A stretch of 39,767 nucleotides of DNA from Defluviicoccus sp. (GCA_022823775.1 JAJEHI010000069.1:1-39767); one strand, 5' to 3'. Counted from the first letter of the stretch, positions 6,472-14,319 are shown. The notes: generated from the letters alone by a model not told the origin. Numbers and translations are program-made.

Positions 6472-7773
6472 ATGAACCGAAGGCAGTTTCTCGCGATTTC
6501 CACGGCGTGCGCCCTGCTGCCGGCGACCGGCAGGGCGGGGGCGATGCGGCTGAGGGCGGAGCCGGTCGCCGTCCGCCTGCTGCCCGACGAGGAGGGGCAC
6601 GGGCCGGCCGAGATGCTGGGGTTCAACGGCCGGACGCCGGGCCCCGAAATCCGCGTGCGCGCGGGCGGGCGGGTGTCGGTGGCGTTCGAGAACGGGATCG
6701 ACCGGCCGAGCGCGATCCACTGGCACGGCATCCATATCGACAACGCGATGGACGGGGTGCCGGGACTCACCCAGGACGCGGTGGCGCCCGGCGCGACCTT
6801 CGAGTACGACTTCGCCGCGCCTCATCCCGGCACCTACTGGTACCACGCCCATCACCGCTCCTGGGAGCAGGTGGCGAAGGGGCTCTACGGCCCGCTGATC
6901 GTCGAGGAGCGCGACCCGCCGAAGGTCGACCGCGACATCGCCGTGGTGCTCGACGACTGGCGGCTCACGCCGGACGGCGGGCTCCATCCGAGCTTCGGCA
7001 ACCGGCACGATTTCTCCCATGCCGGGCGGCTCGGAAACTACGCGCGCGCCTTCTTCTCCCGCGACCGGGTGCGGGCGGGCGATCGGGTCCGGCTCCGGCT
7101 GATCAACGCGGCGACCGCGCGGACGTTCAAGGTGAGGATCGGCGGCGGCTCCGGCGCGGTGGTGGCGCAGGACGGGATGCCGCTCGCCGCGCCCGAGCCG
7201 ATGGGGGAGCCGGTCCTCGCCCCGGCCCAGCGGACCGACATCGTGCTCGACGCGGCCAACCCGGTGACCTTCCACCTGCTGCCGCGCGGCGAGCCCTATC
7301 CGCTCGGCACCCTCGCCGTCGAAGGCGCCAACCCCGCGCCGGCGCGCGGTCCCGTCGAGCCGCTGCCGCCGACCCCGGTCGCCGCGCCCGACGCGAAGGG
7401 CGCGCGGCGGCTCACGCTCGCCATGGAGGGCGGCGCGATGGGCGGGCGGCACCGGGGCGACGATTTCTGGGCCTTCAACGGCCGCTCGGGCATGCCCGAT
7501 GCGCCGTGGCAACGCTTCGCGCGCGGCGAGACGGCGCGGATAACCATGCGGAACGACACCGCCTTCCCGCACGGCATCCACATCCACGGCCACCATTTCC
7601 ACGAGCTCGGCGCCGACGGTACGCCCGGCCATTACCGCGACACCACGCTGGTCGATCCGCGCAAGAGCCGGGACGTGCTCTGCGTCTTCGACAACCCGGG
7701 CAAGTGGCTGATCCACTGCCATACGCTGGGACACCAGGCGTCGGGGATGAAGACCTGGGTCGAGGTCGCGTGA
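6472..7773 (+). CDS. Multicopper oxidase (laccase / CueO-like), Tat-exported
   Basis: This 433-residue periplasmic multicopper oxidase couples four one-electron oxidations of a substrate to reduction of oxygen to water. The N-terminus NRRQFLAIS is a twin-arginine (Tat) signal followed by a hydrophobic stretch. All four copper-ligand motifs are intact: HWHG (83-86), WYHAH (123-127), HGIHIHGHHF (367-376) and HCHTLGHQASGM (415-426). The last supplies the type 1 Cys (C416) and an axial Met (M426). It is a little shorter than CueO and lacks an obvious methionine-rich insert. Its stop overlaps the start of a c-type cytochrome, suggesting the two work together. Substrate (copper, phenolic or other) cannot be read from the sequence. 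Confidence 0.95.
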   Translation: MNRRQFLAISTACALLPATGRAGAMRLRAEPVAVRLLPDEEGHGPAEMLGFNGRTPGPEIRVRAGGRVSVAFENGIDRPSAIHWHGIHIDNAMDGVPGLTQDAVAPGATFEYDFAAPHPGTYWYHAHHRSWEQVAKGLYGPLIVEERDPPKVDRDIAVVLDDWRLTPDGGLHPSFGNRHDFSHAGRLGNYARAFFSRDRVRAGDRVRLRLINAATARTFKVRIGGGSGAVVAQDGMPLAAPEPMGEPVLAPAQRTDIVLDAANPVTFHLLPRGEPYPLGTLAVEGANPAPARGPVEPLPPTPVAAPDAKGARRLTLAMEGGAMGGRHRGDDFWAFNGRSGMPDAPWQRFARGETARITMRNDTAFPHGIHIHGHHFHELGADGTPGHYRDTTLVDPRKSRDVLCVFDNPGKWLIHCHTLGHQASGMKTWVEVA

Positions 7774-8204
7774 CGCGTCTCGCGACGGTCCTCGCGCTGC
7801 TCCTGCCGGCGACCGCGATGGCGGGGCACGAGCTGGAGAACCGCGACCTCCGCAACGGGCGGGTGCTCTACAAGGAGCACTGCGCCTCGTGCCACGGCGC
7901 CGAGCTCGAGGGCCAGCCCGACTGGCGGCGGATCGGCAAGGACGGGCTGCTCCCGGCGCCGCCGCACGACGCGACCGGCCATACCTGGCATCACGACAAC
8001 CGGCTGCTGTTCGACTACACCAAGCTCGGCGGCAAGGCGCTGATGGAGGCGCGCGGGGTAAGCGGGTTCAGGAGCGGCATGGAGGGGTTCGCGGACGTGC
8101 TCTCGGACGACGATATCTGGGACATCCTCGCCTTCATCCGCTCCACCTGGCCCGAGCGGATCAAGCGGATACAGGCGTCGAGAAACCTGCCCCACGAGCG
8201 GTAG
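7770..8204 (+). CDS. Periplasmic monoheme cytochrome c
   Basis: This 144-residue protein has a signal peptide (residues 1-18, ending ATAMA), a single CASCH heme-binding motif (C38, C41, H42) soon after the mature N-terminus, and a C-terminal DDDIWDILAFIRSTWP helix typical of class I cytochromes. The GTG start overlaps the stop of the multicopper oxidase (GTGA), so the two are coupled in translation. By context the cytochrome may pass electrons to or from the oxidase. The methionine at about residue 98 in SGFRSGMEGF is a plausible sixth heme ligand. A short inverted-repeat region follows the gene. Confidence 0.92.
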   Translation: MTRLATVLALLLPATAMAGHELENRDLRNGRVLYKEHCASCHGAELEGQPDWRRIGKDGLLPAPPHDATGHTWHHDNRLLFDYTKLGGKALMEARGVSGFRSGMEGFADVLSDDDIWDILAFIRSTWPERIKRIQASRNLPHER

Positions 8205-8220
8205 CGGAGAGCAAGCGGAA

Positions 8221-8332
8221 GCCCTCCCCCGGCCCCACCCGCAAGCGGGAGGGGGGAAGGCAAGGAGTAGGGGTCGGCGCGGCGCGAATCCCCCTCTCCC
8301 CCGGCAGGGGAAAGGGTCGGGGTGAGGGGGCG
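8221..8332. repeat. Intergenic inverted repeat, type C
   Basis: A C-rich arm (from 8221, GCCCTCCCCCGGCCCCACCC, continuing through GCGGGAGGGGGG) is complementary, with bulges, to a G-rich arm that ends GGTCGGGGTGAGGGGG (to about 8332). The pattern is like the 'CCCTCACCCCGACCC' interspersed elements of Rhizobiales and relatives. It occupies most of the gap between the cytochrome and VOC genes (8205-8392); no gene or T-rich terminator is visible there. Confidence 0.75.
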
Positions 8333-8392
8333 GCCAACCGATTCTGCCCGGTCGAAAAATGCGTTAGGCTTGCCGGGACCGCTACAGGGACG

Positions 8393-8962
8393 ATGGCCAT
8401 GACCTCCAGCGGACGCGAGATCGACGCGCTCGGTCTCCACCACTCCGCCTATCGCTGCCGCGACGCCGAGGAGACCCGCGCCTTCTGGGAGGACAGGCTC
8501 GGCTTTCCCCTCGTGATGGCGCTCAAGATCGACGAGCACCCGACCACCGGCGAGGCGGTGAGCTACATGCACATCTTCTTCGACATCGGCAGCCACGCGG
8601 ACGAGCCGGGGCAATCGAACTATGTCGCCTATTTCGACGTGCCGTTCCGCGACCGGGACGATCCCGACGAGCTCTACAAGACGCGCTGGGGCATGGACCT
8701 CCATTTCGCCATGCGGGTCGCCGATCACGACGCGCTCGCACGATGGTCCGACCGGCTCGCCGCCGCCGGCATCGCCTACGAGGGGCCGGTACGGCACGGC
8801 ATCTGCAGCTCGATCTATTTCCACGACCCCAACGGCTATCGCTTCGAGTTTACCGCCGAGGATGACGGGGAATCGCGCGAGTTCGCCGGGCACGAAGGGG
8901 CCGCGCACGACAATCTCCGCGCCTGGAACGCCTGGAAGGCGGCGCGGTCGCAATCAACCTGA
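8393..8962 (+). CDS. VOC-superfamily protein (glyoxalase/bleomycin-resistance/dioxygenase fold)
   Basis: This 189-residue cytoplasmic protein shows the paired beta-alpha-beta-beta-beta modules of the vicinal oxygen chelate superfamily. The first module begins LGLHHSAYRCRDAEETRAFWEDRLGFPL and the second ends SIYFHDPNGYRFEFT, the standard closing signature. Likely metal ligands include the His pair near residue 15-16, a central His (in MDLHFAM) and the Glu in RFEFT. Members range from glyoxalases to ring-cleavage dioxygenases and isomerases, so no reaction is assigned. Starts at 8393 and 8399 are both possible. It is probably transcribed on its own or with the small membrane protein downstream. 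Confidence 0.85.
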   Translation: MAMTSSGREIDALGLHHSAYRCRDAEETRAFWEDRLGFPLVMALKIDEHPTTGEAVSYMHIFFDIGSHADEPGQSNYVAYFDVPFRDRDDPDELYKTRWGMDLHFAMRVADHDALARWSDRLAAAGIAYEGPVRHGICSSIYFHDPNGYRFEFTAEDDGESREFAGHEGAAHDNLRAWNAWKAARSQST

Positions 8963-9017
8963 GGTAGCAGCATATCGGCGATTTTCGTATACTCCGATCG
9001 TACCCCGCAGACCGAGT

Positions 9018-9218
9018 ATGAACTTCGCGAACATCCTCGACGCCGCGCTCCCGCTGGCCGCCGTGCTGGTCCCCGCCTTCGTGCTCGGCTTCGGCGCGAT
9101 CTGGCTCGCCGTTCACAATGGGCTGACCGATATGCGCAAGGAGCTTCACATCATGGGAGAGCGCGTCGCGAGGATCGAGGGGCGCCTCGACCCGCACCGC
9201 CCGGTCGCGGGAGAGTGA
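9018..9218 (+). CDS. Small single-pass membrane protein, hypothetical
   Basis: This is a 66-residue protein I cannot assign to a family. Residues about 8-34 are a strongly hydrophobic helix (ALPLAAVLVPAFVLGFGAIW), followed by a charged amphipathic tail, MRKELHIMGERVARIEGRL, that has coiled-coil character. A TATACT hexamer at 8988-8993 may be a -10 element, though no good -35 is seen. The gene ends 7 nt before the aldo/keto reductase ATG, so the two may be co-transcribed. Coding status is inferred from the clean topology and codon use. Confidence 0.55.
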   Translation: MNFANILDAALPLAAVLVPAFVLGFGAIWLAVHNGLTDMRKELHIMGERVARIEGRLDPHRPVAGE

Positions 9219-9225
9219 GCGGCGC

Positions 9226-10125
9226 ATGGATTTGAGGTCTCTCGGAGACGGCGACGACCGGCTGACCGCCTCCGTCGTCGGGCTCGGGTGCAACAATTTC
9301 GGGCGGCGGCTGCGCGAGCGGGAGTCCCGCGCGGTGATCCATGCCGCGCTCGATGCCGGGATCGCGCTGTTCGATACCGCCGAATCCTACGGCGGCGGGA
9401 AGTCGGAAAAGTTCATCGGCAACGCGCTCGGGCCGCGCCGCCGCGACGTCGCGATCGCCACCAAGTTCGGCTGGAGCGGCGGCGCGTCGCGGCGCAAGGT
9501 GGCGAAGGCGGTCGAGGGCAGTCTGAAGCGCCTCCGCACCGATTGGATCGACCTCTACCAGATCCATCGCCCGGACCCGGCGACGCCGATCGAGGAGACG
9601 CTGGAGGCACTCGACGCGCTGGTGCGCCAGGGCAAGGTCCGCTTCGTCGGCTGCTCCAATTTCTCCGGCGAGCAGATCGAGCGGGCGCGGGCGGTCTCGC
9701 GGGAGCGCGGCCGGTGCGCCTTCGTCACCGCCCAGAACCCGTGGAGCCTGCTCGAGCGCGGAATCGAGGACGACGTGGTGCCGGCCTGCGCCGATGCCGG
9801 CATGGGGATCCTGCCCTACTACCCGCTCGCCAACGGGCTCTTGACCGGCAAGTACCGGCGCGGCGCGGAATGGCCGAAGGGGACGCGGCTTTCCGCCGGT
9901 TACGTGTCCGAGGCCCGGTGGGAGGCGGTCGAGAGGCTGGAGCGCTTCGCGCAGGCGCGCGGCCGGAGCCTGCTCGAGCTCGCGTTCTCGTGGCTCGCCC
10001 GCCAGCCCGGCATCCTGAGCGTCATCGCCGGCGCGACCTCGGCCGAACAGATCGAACGGAACGTTGCGGCGGCGGGCTGGAAGCTCACCGAGGCCGAGCT
10101 CGCGGAGATCGACAGCCTGACCTGA
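9226..10125 (+). CDS. Aldo/keto reductase
   Basis: This 299-residue NADPH-dependent oxidoreductase has a TIM-barrel fold. The catalytic tetrad is visible: D50 and Y55 in FDTAESYG, K80 in ATKFGW and H114 in YQIHRPDP. The C-terminal cofactor-binding stretch (SVIAGATSAEQIERNVAA) is also intact. It resembles the YghZ/Tas/PdxI type that acts on aldehydes and sugars. No substrate can be deduced. It follows the small membrane protein by 7 nt and is followed by the remnant of a transporter gene. Confidence 0.93.
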   Translation: MDLRSLGDGDDRLTASVVGLGCNNFGRRLRERESRAVIHAALDAGIALFDTAESYGGGKSEKFIGNALGPRRRDVAIATKFGWSGGASRRKVAKAVEGSLKRLRTDWIDLYQIHRPDPATPIEETLEALDALVRQGKVRFVGCSNFSGEQIERARAVSRERGRCAFVTAQNPWSLLERGIEDDVVPACADAGMGILPYYPLANGLLTGKYRRGAEWPKGTRLSAGYVSEARWEAVERLERFAQARGRSLLELAFSWLARQPGILSVIAGATSAEQIERNVAAAGWKLTEAELAEIDSLT

Positions 10126-10184
10126 GCATCGGGTTCCGTCGATCCCGCTAGAGCCGGATCCGGCGATCGACTAGCCTCCCGCCG

Positions 10185-10349
10185 CGCTTCTTCCGCAACC
10201 GCGCCGCGGTGGCGAGCCTTGCCGTTCTCGGGTTCGTCGCCGTCTTCGCAGCGCTCGGCGATCTCGCCACGCCCTGGACCAACGAGCAGATCGACCGGTC
10301 GATGCCGGGCAGCGTCGCGGAGGAGGGCGGGCCTCAGGACGCCATATAG
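10185..10349 (+). pseudogene. Remnant of an oligopeptide ABC permease N-terminus (OppC/DppC-like)
   Basis: In the frame starting at 10185 the translation reads RFFRNRAAVASLAVLGF, then VAVFAALGDLATPW and NEQIDRSMPG, and stops at 10347-10349. The basic RNRAAVASL followed by one hydrophobic helix and a short PW segment is the characteristic start of OppC/DppC permeases (OppC_N domain). Nothing of the transport domain follows, and no start codon is seen in frame. It therefore looks like a decayed fragment left by deletion of a peptide transporter operon. Its 3' end overlaps the end of the convergent deacetylase gene. The family assignment is by eye only. Confidence 0.5.
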
Positions 10350-11206
10350 TTCGCCCTGTACCAGTCGTTGATCTCGCCGCCTCGCGTCACCCACACTTCC
10401 TTGCGCCGCGCGATGTGGTCGAGCGCCTTGTCGAGATACTTGGCCCGGAAGGCGTGGCCGATCAGGAACGGGTGCAGGCAGATCGCCATCACGCGGCCCG
10501 AAGTCGCGCCGTCCTCGTAGAGCATGTCGAACTGGTCGACGATCATCCGGTAAAATTCTTCCGCGCCCAGCCCGCGGTCCAGGAAGGCCGGTATGTCGTT
10601 GATCTCGATCGAATAGGGCATCGAGATCAGCGAGCCCTCCCTGACGTTCATCGGATAGGGCTGCTCGTCGTTCACCCAGTCGCAGACATATTCGATGCCG
10701 TTCCCGGCGAGAATGTCGGGCGTGTTGAAGCTCTCGCTCAGCGCCGGTCCGAGCCAGCCTTTCGGCGCGGTTCCGGTGCCGTCCGCGATGGTCGAGACGA
10801 TGTCGCCGATCAGCCGGCGTTCCTCCTCTTCCGGCTGGTCGTTGAACAGCACGGAGTTGGTGCTGCCATGCCCCATCCACTCCCAGCCGAGCTCGTTGCC
10901 GGCCTCGATTATGCGCGGGTATTGCCCGCACACCTCCGAGTTGAGCGCGACGGTGCCCTTGACCCCGTGGCGCTCCATGACCTCCATCATCCGCCAGATG
11001 CCGACCCGCACGCCGAAATCGCGCCACGAGTAGTTCAGCACGTCGGGCTTGAGATGCGCGGTCACCGCGGTGACCGAGGTCGAGGGCTTGTCCCAGTGGA
11101 AGTGCTCGATATTGGGGATCACCCACACCGCGACGCGCGCGCCGTTCGGGAAGCGCAGCGGCTCCCGGTCGACGATCGGAGAGTAGTCGAAACGTCCATG
11201 CTCCAT
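10334..11206 (-). CDS. Polysaccharide deacetylase family protein (PuuE/allantoinase-like)
   Basis: This 290-residue protein has a NodB-type deacetylase fold. Recognisable segments are RVAVWVIPNIEHFHWD near the N-terminus, DFGVRVGIWRMMEVMERHGV, then NSEVCGQYP, GWEWMGHGSTNS (metal-ligand region) and a final MAICLHPFLIGHAFR. These match the subgroup that includes cofactor-independent allantoinase PuuE and related amide hydrolases more than chitin deacetylases. ATG 11206 is chosen for its GGAGG ribosome binding site and conserved start. The adjacent cysteine hydrolase on the same strand (10 nt upstream) suggests a shared pathway breaking C-N bonds, perhaps of ureides or pyrimidines; that is inference. 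Confidence 0.85.
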   Translation of the reverse strand: MEHGRFDYSPIVDREPLRFPNGARVAVWVIPNIEHFHWDKPSTSVTAVTAHLKPDVLNYSWRDFGVRVGIWRMMEVMERHGVKGTVALNSEVCGQYPRIIEAGNELGWEWMGHGSTNSVLFNDQPEEEERRLIGDIVSTIADGTGTAPKGWLGPALSESFNTPDILAGNGIEYVCDWVNDEQPYPMNVREGSLISMPYSIEINDIPAFLDRGLGAEEFYRMIVDQFDMLYEDGATSGRVMAICLHPFLIGHAFRAKYLDKALDHIARRKEVWVTRGGEINDWYRANYMAS

Positions 11207-11216
11207 CGTTGCCTCC

Positions 11217-11882
11217 CTACGCCGACGCCGGCCGGTTGTGGCCGACGGTCGAGAGATATTGCAGCGCCTCGTCGAGCGAGACCACGTCGGCGTACTTGGC
11301 GTTGAGGTCGAACAGGCTTTGTTCGTGCGCCGCCCGCGACCGGTCGCCCACCGCCTCGCGCACCACCATCGGCCGGAACCCGACCTGGCAGGCATCCACC
11401 GCGGTCGCGCGGACGCAGCCCGAGGTCGTGCAGCCGGTAACGATCAGCGTGTCGACGCCGTGCGCCATCAGCCGCGAGACGATGTCGGTGCCGTAGAAGC
11501 AGGAGGCGTATTTCTTGACCAGCAGCGTGTCGCCCGGCTGGAAATCGAGCCTCGGATCGACCTCGACGCCGTCGTCCCCTGCCTTGAGCGTCACCACGCC
11601 TTTCTGCTTGAGCGCCCAGATGCCGGCGTCCTTGAGATCGTCGTCCTCGTAGATCACGGTGGAGAAGATCACCGGGATGTCCCGCTCGCGCGCGGCGTCC
11701 AGCAGCGGTCGGATCGCCTCGATCTCCGCGTCGAGATCGGCGCCCAGCATCCGGTCCGGGTCGGTGAACGCCTTCAGCATGTCGATCACGATCAGCGCCG
11801 GGCGCTCGCCGAAGCCGATCTTGAGCCCGAACCCCCGCTCGGCGAAGAACTCCTCGTCGCTCTTCCGCGTCTGTCCCGCCAT
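11217..11882 (-). CDS. Isochorismatase-family cysteine hydrolase
   Basis: This 221-residue cytoplasmic hydrolase has the cysteine hydrolase triad: D34 in ALIVIDMLKAF, a lysine at about 124 in LVKKYASCFYGTD, and C156 in VTGCTTSGCVRATA. The family includes N-carbamoylsarcosine amidase, nicotinamidase, RutB and biuret hydrolase; overall layout is closest to the N-carbamoylsarcosine amidase/RutB group, but the substrate is not certain. It is the first gene of a two-gene minus-strand unit with the deacetylase-like gene. The remains of a peptide/opine-type transporter nearby would fit a formerly larger catabolic locus. Confidence 0.9.
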   Translation of the reverse strand: MAGQTRKSDEEFFAERGFGLKIGFGERPALIVIDMLKAFTDPDRMLGADLDAEIEAIRPLLDAARERDIPVIFSTVIYEDDDLKDAGIWALKQKGVVTLKAGDDGVEVDPRLDFQPGDTLLVKKYASCFYGTDIVSRLMAHGVDTLIVTGCTTSGCVRATAVDACQVGFRPMVVREAVGDRSRAAHEQSLFDLNAKYADVVSLDEALQYLSTVGHNRPASA

Positions 11883-11992
11883 GTCGTGCTCCCTGCTTTT
11901 CCCGATGCACAGTAGAGCCCGGCGCTACTGCCCGCGGCAAGGAAAGACTATGGTCCGCCCGGCTCGTGGACACATGAAATCAGCGAGGAACC

Positions 11993-12883
11993 ATGCCTCA
12001 CTTCACCGCCAGCGACGGCGTTCGCCTGTATTACGAGGAAACCGGGTCCGGCACGCCGATCGTCTTCGTCCACGAATTCGCCGGCGACTGCCGCGCGTGG
12101 GAACAGCAGATGCGGTATTTCGGTCGCCGCTACCGCTGCGTCGCCTTCAACGCCCGCGGCTATCCCCCGTCGGACGTCCCCGACGATTTGGCGATGTACA
12201 GCCAGGCCCGCGCGGTCGCCGACATCGTCGAGACGCTCGACCGTCTCGGCATCGACAAGGCGCATTGCGTCGGGCTGTCGATGGGCGGCTTCGCGGCGAT
12301 GCATTTCGGCCTCGATCACGCCGACCGGGCCCGTTCCGCGGTCATCGGCGGGGTCGGTTTCGGCGCGGAGCCCGACACCGCCGACCGCTTCCGCGCCGAG
12401 GTCGAGGCGGTGGCCGAACGCTGGGAAAGCGAAGGGGCGGAGGCGTTCGCTCCGGTCTACGGGTCGGGAGCGGGTCGCGAGCAGCTCGAGAACAAGGACC
12501 CGCGTGGCTTCGCCGAGTTCATCGCGCAGCTCAAGGAGCACTCCGCGCGCGGCGCGGCGCTCACGCTCAGGGGCGTTCAGATGCGCCGCCCCTCGCCGTG
12601 GGAGCTGCGCGAGCGCCTGGCGGAGATGACGGTGCCCGCCCTGATCCTGCACGGCGACGAGGACCGCCCGGCGCTCACCACCGGCGTGTTCCTCAAGCAG
12701 ACCATCCCCACCTCCGGGCTGGTGGTGTTGCCGAGGACGGGACACACGGCGAACCTCGAGGAACCGGCCGCCTTCAACGCCGCGGTGCAGGACTTCATCG
12801 CGACGGTCGATGCCGGGCGGTGGACGCGCCGGGACAAGCGAACGGAAAGCGCGGCGATCCTCCTCGAACCCGGGAAGAGCTGA
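11993..12883 (+). CDS. Alpha/beta hydrolase
   Basis: This 296-residue hydrolase has the canonical alpha/beta fold. The oxyanion strand IVFVHEF is near residues 23-29, the nucleophile elbow GLSMGG places Ser96, an aspartate lies in LILHGDEDRPAL, and the catalytic histidine is in RTGHTANLEEP. There is no signal peptide, so it is cytoplasmic. An RBS-like GAGGAA precedes the ATG. It is divergent from the cysteine hydrolase, with 110 bp between them. It could be an esterase, an enol-lactonase (PcaD-like) or a C-C hydrolase; no substrate is assigned. Confidence 0.9.
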   Translation: MPHFTASDGVRLYYEETGSGTPIVFVHEFAGDCRAWEQQMRYFGRRYRCVAFNARGYPPSDVPDDLAMYSQARAVADIVETLDRLGIDKAHCVGLSMGGFAAMHFGLDHADRARSAVIGGVGFGAEPDTADRFRAEVEAVAERWESEGAEAFAPVYGSGAGREQLENKDPRGFAEFIAQLKEHSARGAALTLRGVQMRRPSPWELRERLAEMTVPALILHGDEDRPALTTGVFLKQTIPTSGLVVLPRTGHTANLEEPAAFNAAVQDFIATVDAGRWTRRDKRTESAAILLEPGKS

Positions 12884-12893
12884 CCGCGCCGGC

Positions 12894-13358
12894 TCACTCG
12901 ACGGTTATCGTCTTTTCCGCCTTCAGCGGGCGCCCCGCGACAGTCAGCGCGCTGTGGTCGTTCGCGTTGAGCGTGACGGAGAGCGTGATCCTGCCGGGCG
13001 GCAGCGCGCCGAGATGAAACCAGGGCCCGTAGAGCCGGGCGATTTTCTTTCCGTCCAGATAGACATGGGCGTGGCCTTCTCCCGGACGGTGGGGCGCGTT
13101 CGCCCGCTCGGGCGCGAACCGGAAACCGGTCGTCAGGATGTGCAGGTTCCAGCCCGACGCGGCGTCTCTTTCCACCCGGAAATCGAGCGTCGGCGCGCCA
13201 GGGTCCGCCGGGAGGTCGATCGTCCCGCCGTGGCCGGCGCTGTCCGCCGCGGGATGACGGTGCCCGTCCAGCGCGACGTTGTTCGCCGCGGCGAGGAAGA
13301 ACCCGAGTCCGCCTCCCAGCAACAGGCCGATCGCGAATAGCGCGAGAGAGCGCGGCAT
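12894..13358 (-). CDS. His-rich periplasmic protein of the cbtBA unit, unknown function
   Basis: This 154-residue protein has an N-terminal signal or membrane anchor (residues about 4-24). A histidine-containing linker (GHRHPAADSAGHGG) follows, then a beta-rich domain with PHRPGEGHAHVYLDGKK and RLYGPWFHLGALPPG, ending in an immunoglobulin-like strand pattern. I do not recognise a named family with certainty; the HAHVYLDG layout is similar to small periplasmic metal-binding beta-sandwich proteins. It starts 6 nt after the end of cbtA on the same strand, so it belongs to that transcription unit. A role in periplasmic cobalt (or other metal) handling is inferred from the histidines and location. 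Confidence 0.75.
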   Translation of the reverse strand: MPRSLALFAIGLLLGGGLGFFLAAANNVALDGHRHPAADSAGHGGTIDLPADPGAPTLDFRVERDAASGWNLHILTTGFRFAPERANAPHRPGEGHAHVYLDGKKIARLYGPWFHLGALPPGRITLSVTLNANDHSALTVAGRPLKAEKTITVE

Positions 13359-13364
13359 CGTCGG

Positions 13365-14069
13365 TCAGGCGGTGCGGGGGGTGTCCTCCGCCCGCTCGCC
13401 CTCGCGGATCCAGAACCGGGCGGCGAACAGCCCGAGCAGGACCCAGGCGACCGCACCGACGCCGAGCGCGCGGCCCGCGAACATGCCGGCGAGCTCCGGC
13501 GGCACGGGTCCGGCGAAGGTCTCCGGATGCGGCGCGCCGATCGCATGGGGAGCGAGGATCAGGACGGCGGCGACAGCCCGGGCCGTCCATCCCTTTCCGA
13601 AGGCGATCAGGGCGATACCGGCCGCGGTAGCGCCGACGGTGCCGAACCACCAGGCCTGACGCAGGCCCATCTCTGCGGCGGCCGAGCCCGGCAATTCCGG
13701 CGGCAGGCCCACGGCGGGCGCGAACTGGACCGACGCGAATCCGGCGAGGCCCCAGAGGAGCCCCTGCCGGACGGTAATGCCGACCCCACGGTCTTCGGCC
13801 AGCGCCATCGCCGCGACGAGGACCAGGGCGTAACCGGTGTAGATCAAGGTGGTGAACAGCACGCTCAACCCGTCGCGCAGGAGGTCGATGCCGCCGCCCG
13901 CCGCCACCGCCGCGCCGGTCTCCGCCGCGCCGAAATGGGTGATCTGGCCGCTCTCATAGAGCTCGGCCTGGAGCAGGATCGGCTGGACGAAGACGAGCTG
14001 CAGCCCCGCCGCGATCAGCCCGGCCGCGAAGCCGGCGAAAAGCCCGCTGACCAGAATGCGGGAGAACAT
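13365..14069 (-). CDS. cbtA: Cobalt transporter subunit CbtA
   Basis: This 234-residue membrane protein has five to six hydrophobic helices. It opens with LVSGLFAGFAAGLIAAGLQL, then VQPILLQAELYE, with internal GITVRQGLLWGLAGFASVQFAPAVGLPPELPG, which are hallmarks of CbtA, a predicted cobalt importer component in cobalamin-producing proteobacteria. It follows cbtB by 2 nt on the same strand. Supply of cobalt to the corrin pathway encoded alongside is the expected role; direct transport activity is a genome-context prediction for this family. Confidence 0.92.
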   Translation of the reverse strand: MFSRILVSGLFAGFAAGLIAAGLQLVFVQPILLQAELYESGQITHFGAAETGAAVAAGGGIDLLRDGLSVLFTTLIYTGYALVLVAAMALAEDRGVGITVRQGLLWGLAGFASVQFAPAVGLPPELPGSAAAEMGLRQAWWFGTVGATAAGIALIAFGKGWTARAVAAVLILAPHAIGAPHPETFAGPVPPELAGMFAGRALGVGAVAWVLLGLFAARFWIREGERAEDTPRTA

Positions 14070-14071
14070 GC

Positions 14072-14242
14072 CTAGTGGCAGGGGAAGCCCGCTGCGTGGC
14101 GCGTGTCGTGCGCGGCGTCATGCAGCGCGGTAGTCTGCGCATGACCGGCAATTCCGACGATCGCCAGCCCGATGAAGGCGCAGAGGGCGATGGCGACAAG
14201 GTTCGTCGGGATCCACACCCGGCTTTGCGTTTGAGCAGTCAT
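14072..14242 (-). CDS. cbtB: Cobalt transporter subunit CbtB
   Basis: This 56-residue protein has one membrane helix (about residues 14-33) and a C-terminal tail HDAAHDTRHAAGFPCH. That tail is the conserved histidine-rich metal-binding motif of CbtB. Length and layout match the family. The gene precedes cbtA with only 2 nt between them. The 77 bp between its start and the end of cobB contains GC-rich complementary segments (for example GGGCC at 14268-14272 with GGCCC at 14285-14289) that could form a stem, but I could not match them to a cobalamin riboswitch. It may also be co-transcribed with cobA-cobB. Confidence 0.92.
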   Translation of the reverse strand: MTAQTQSRVWIPTNLVAIALCAFIGLAIVGIAGHAQTTALHDAAHDTRHAAGFPCH

Positions 14243-14319
14243 GCGTTTCTCCGTAGTGTCGCCCGAAGGGCCGTACTCCCACCGGGCCCGTAAGCAATAG
14301 CCTTTCGCTCCGAACCCGG

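Noticed and set aside
5776-7734. A 652-codon open frame on the minus strand across the regulator and multicopper oxidase genes
   Set aside because: It is antisense to two well-supported genes, is rich in Arg/Ala/Gly/Pro with no domain features, and reflects the scarcity of stop codons in GC-rich DNA.
14243-14319. Possible cobalamin riboswitch before cbtB
   Set aside because: GC-rich stems are present but the conserved B12-box and core segments could not be found, and 77 bp is too short for a full element.
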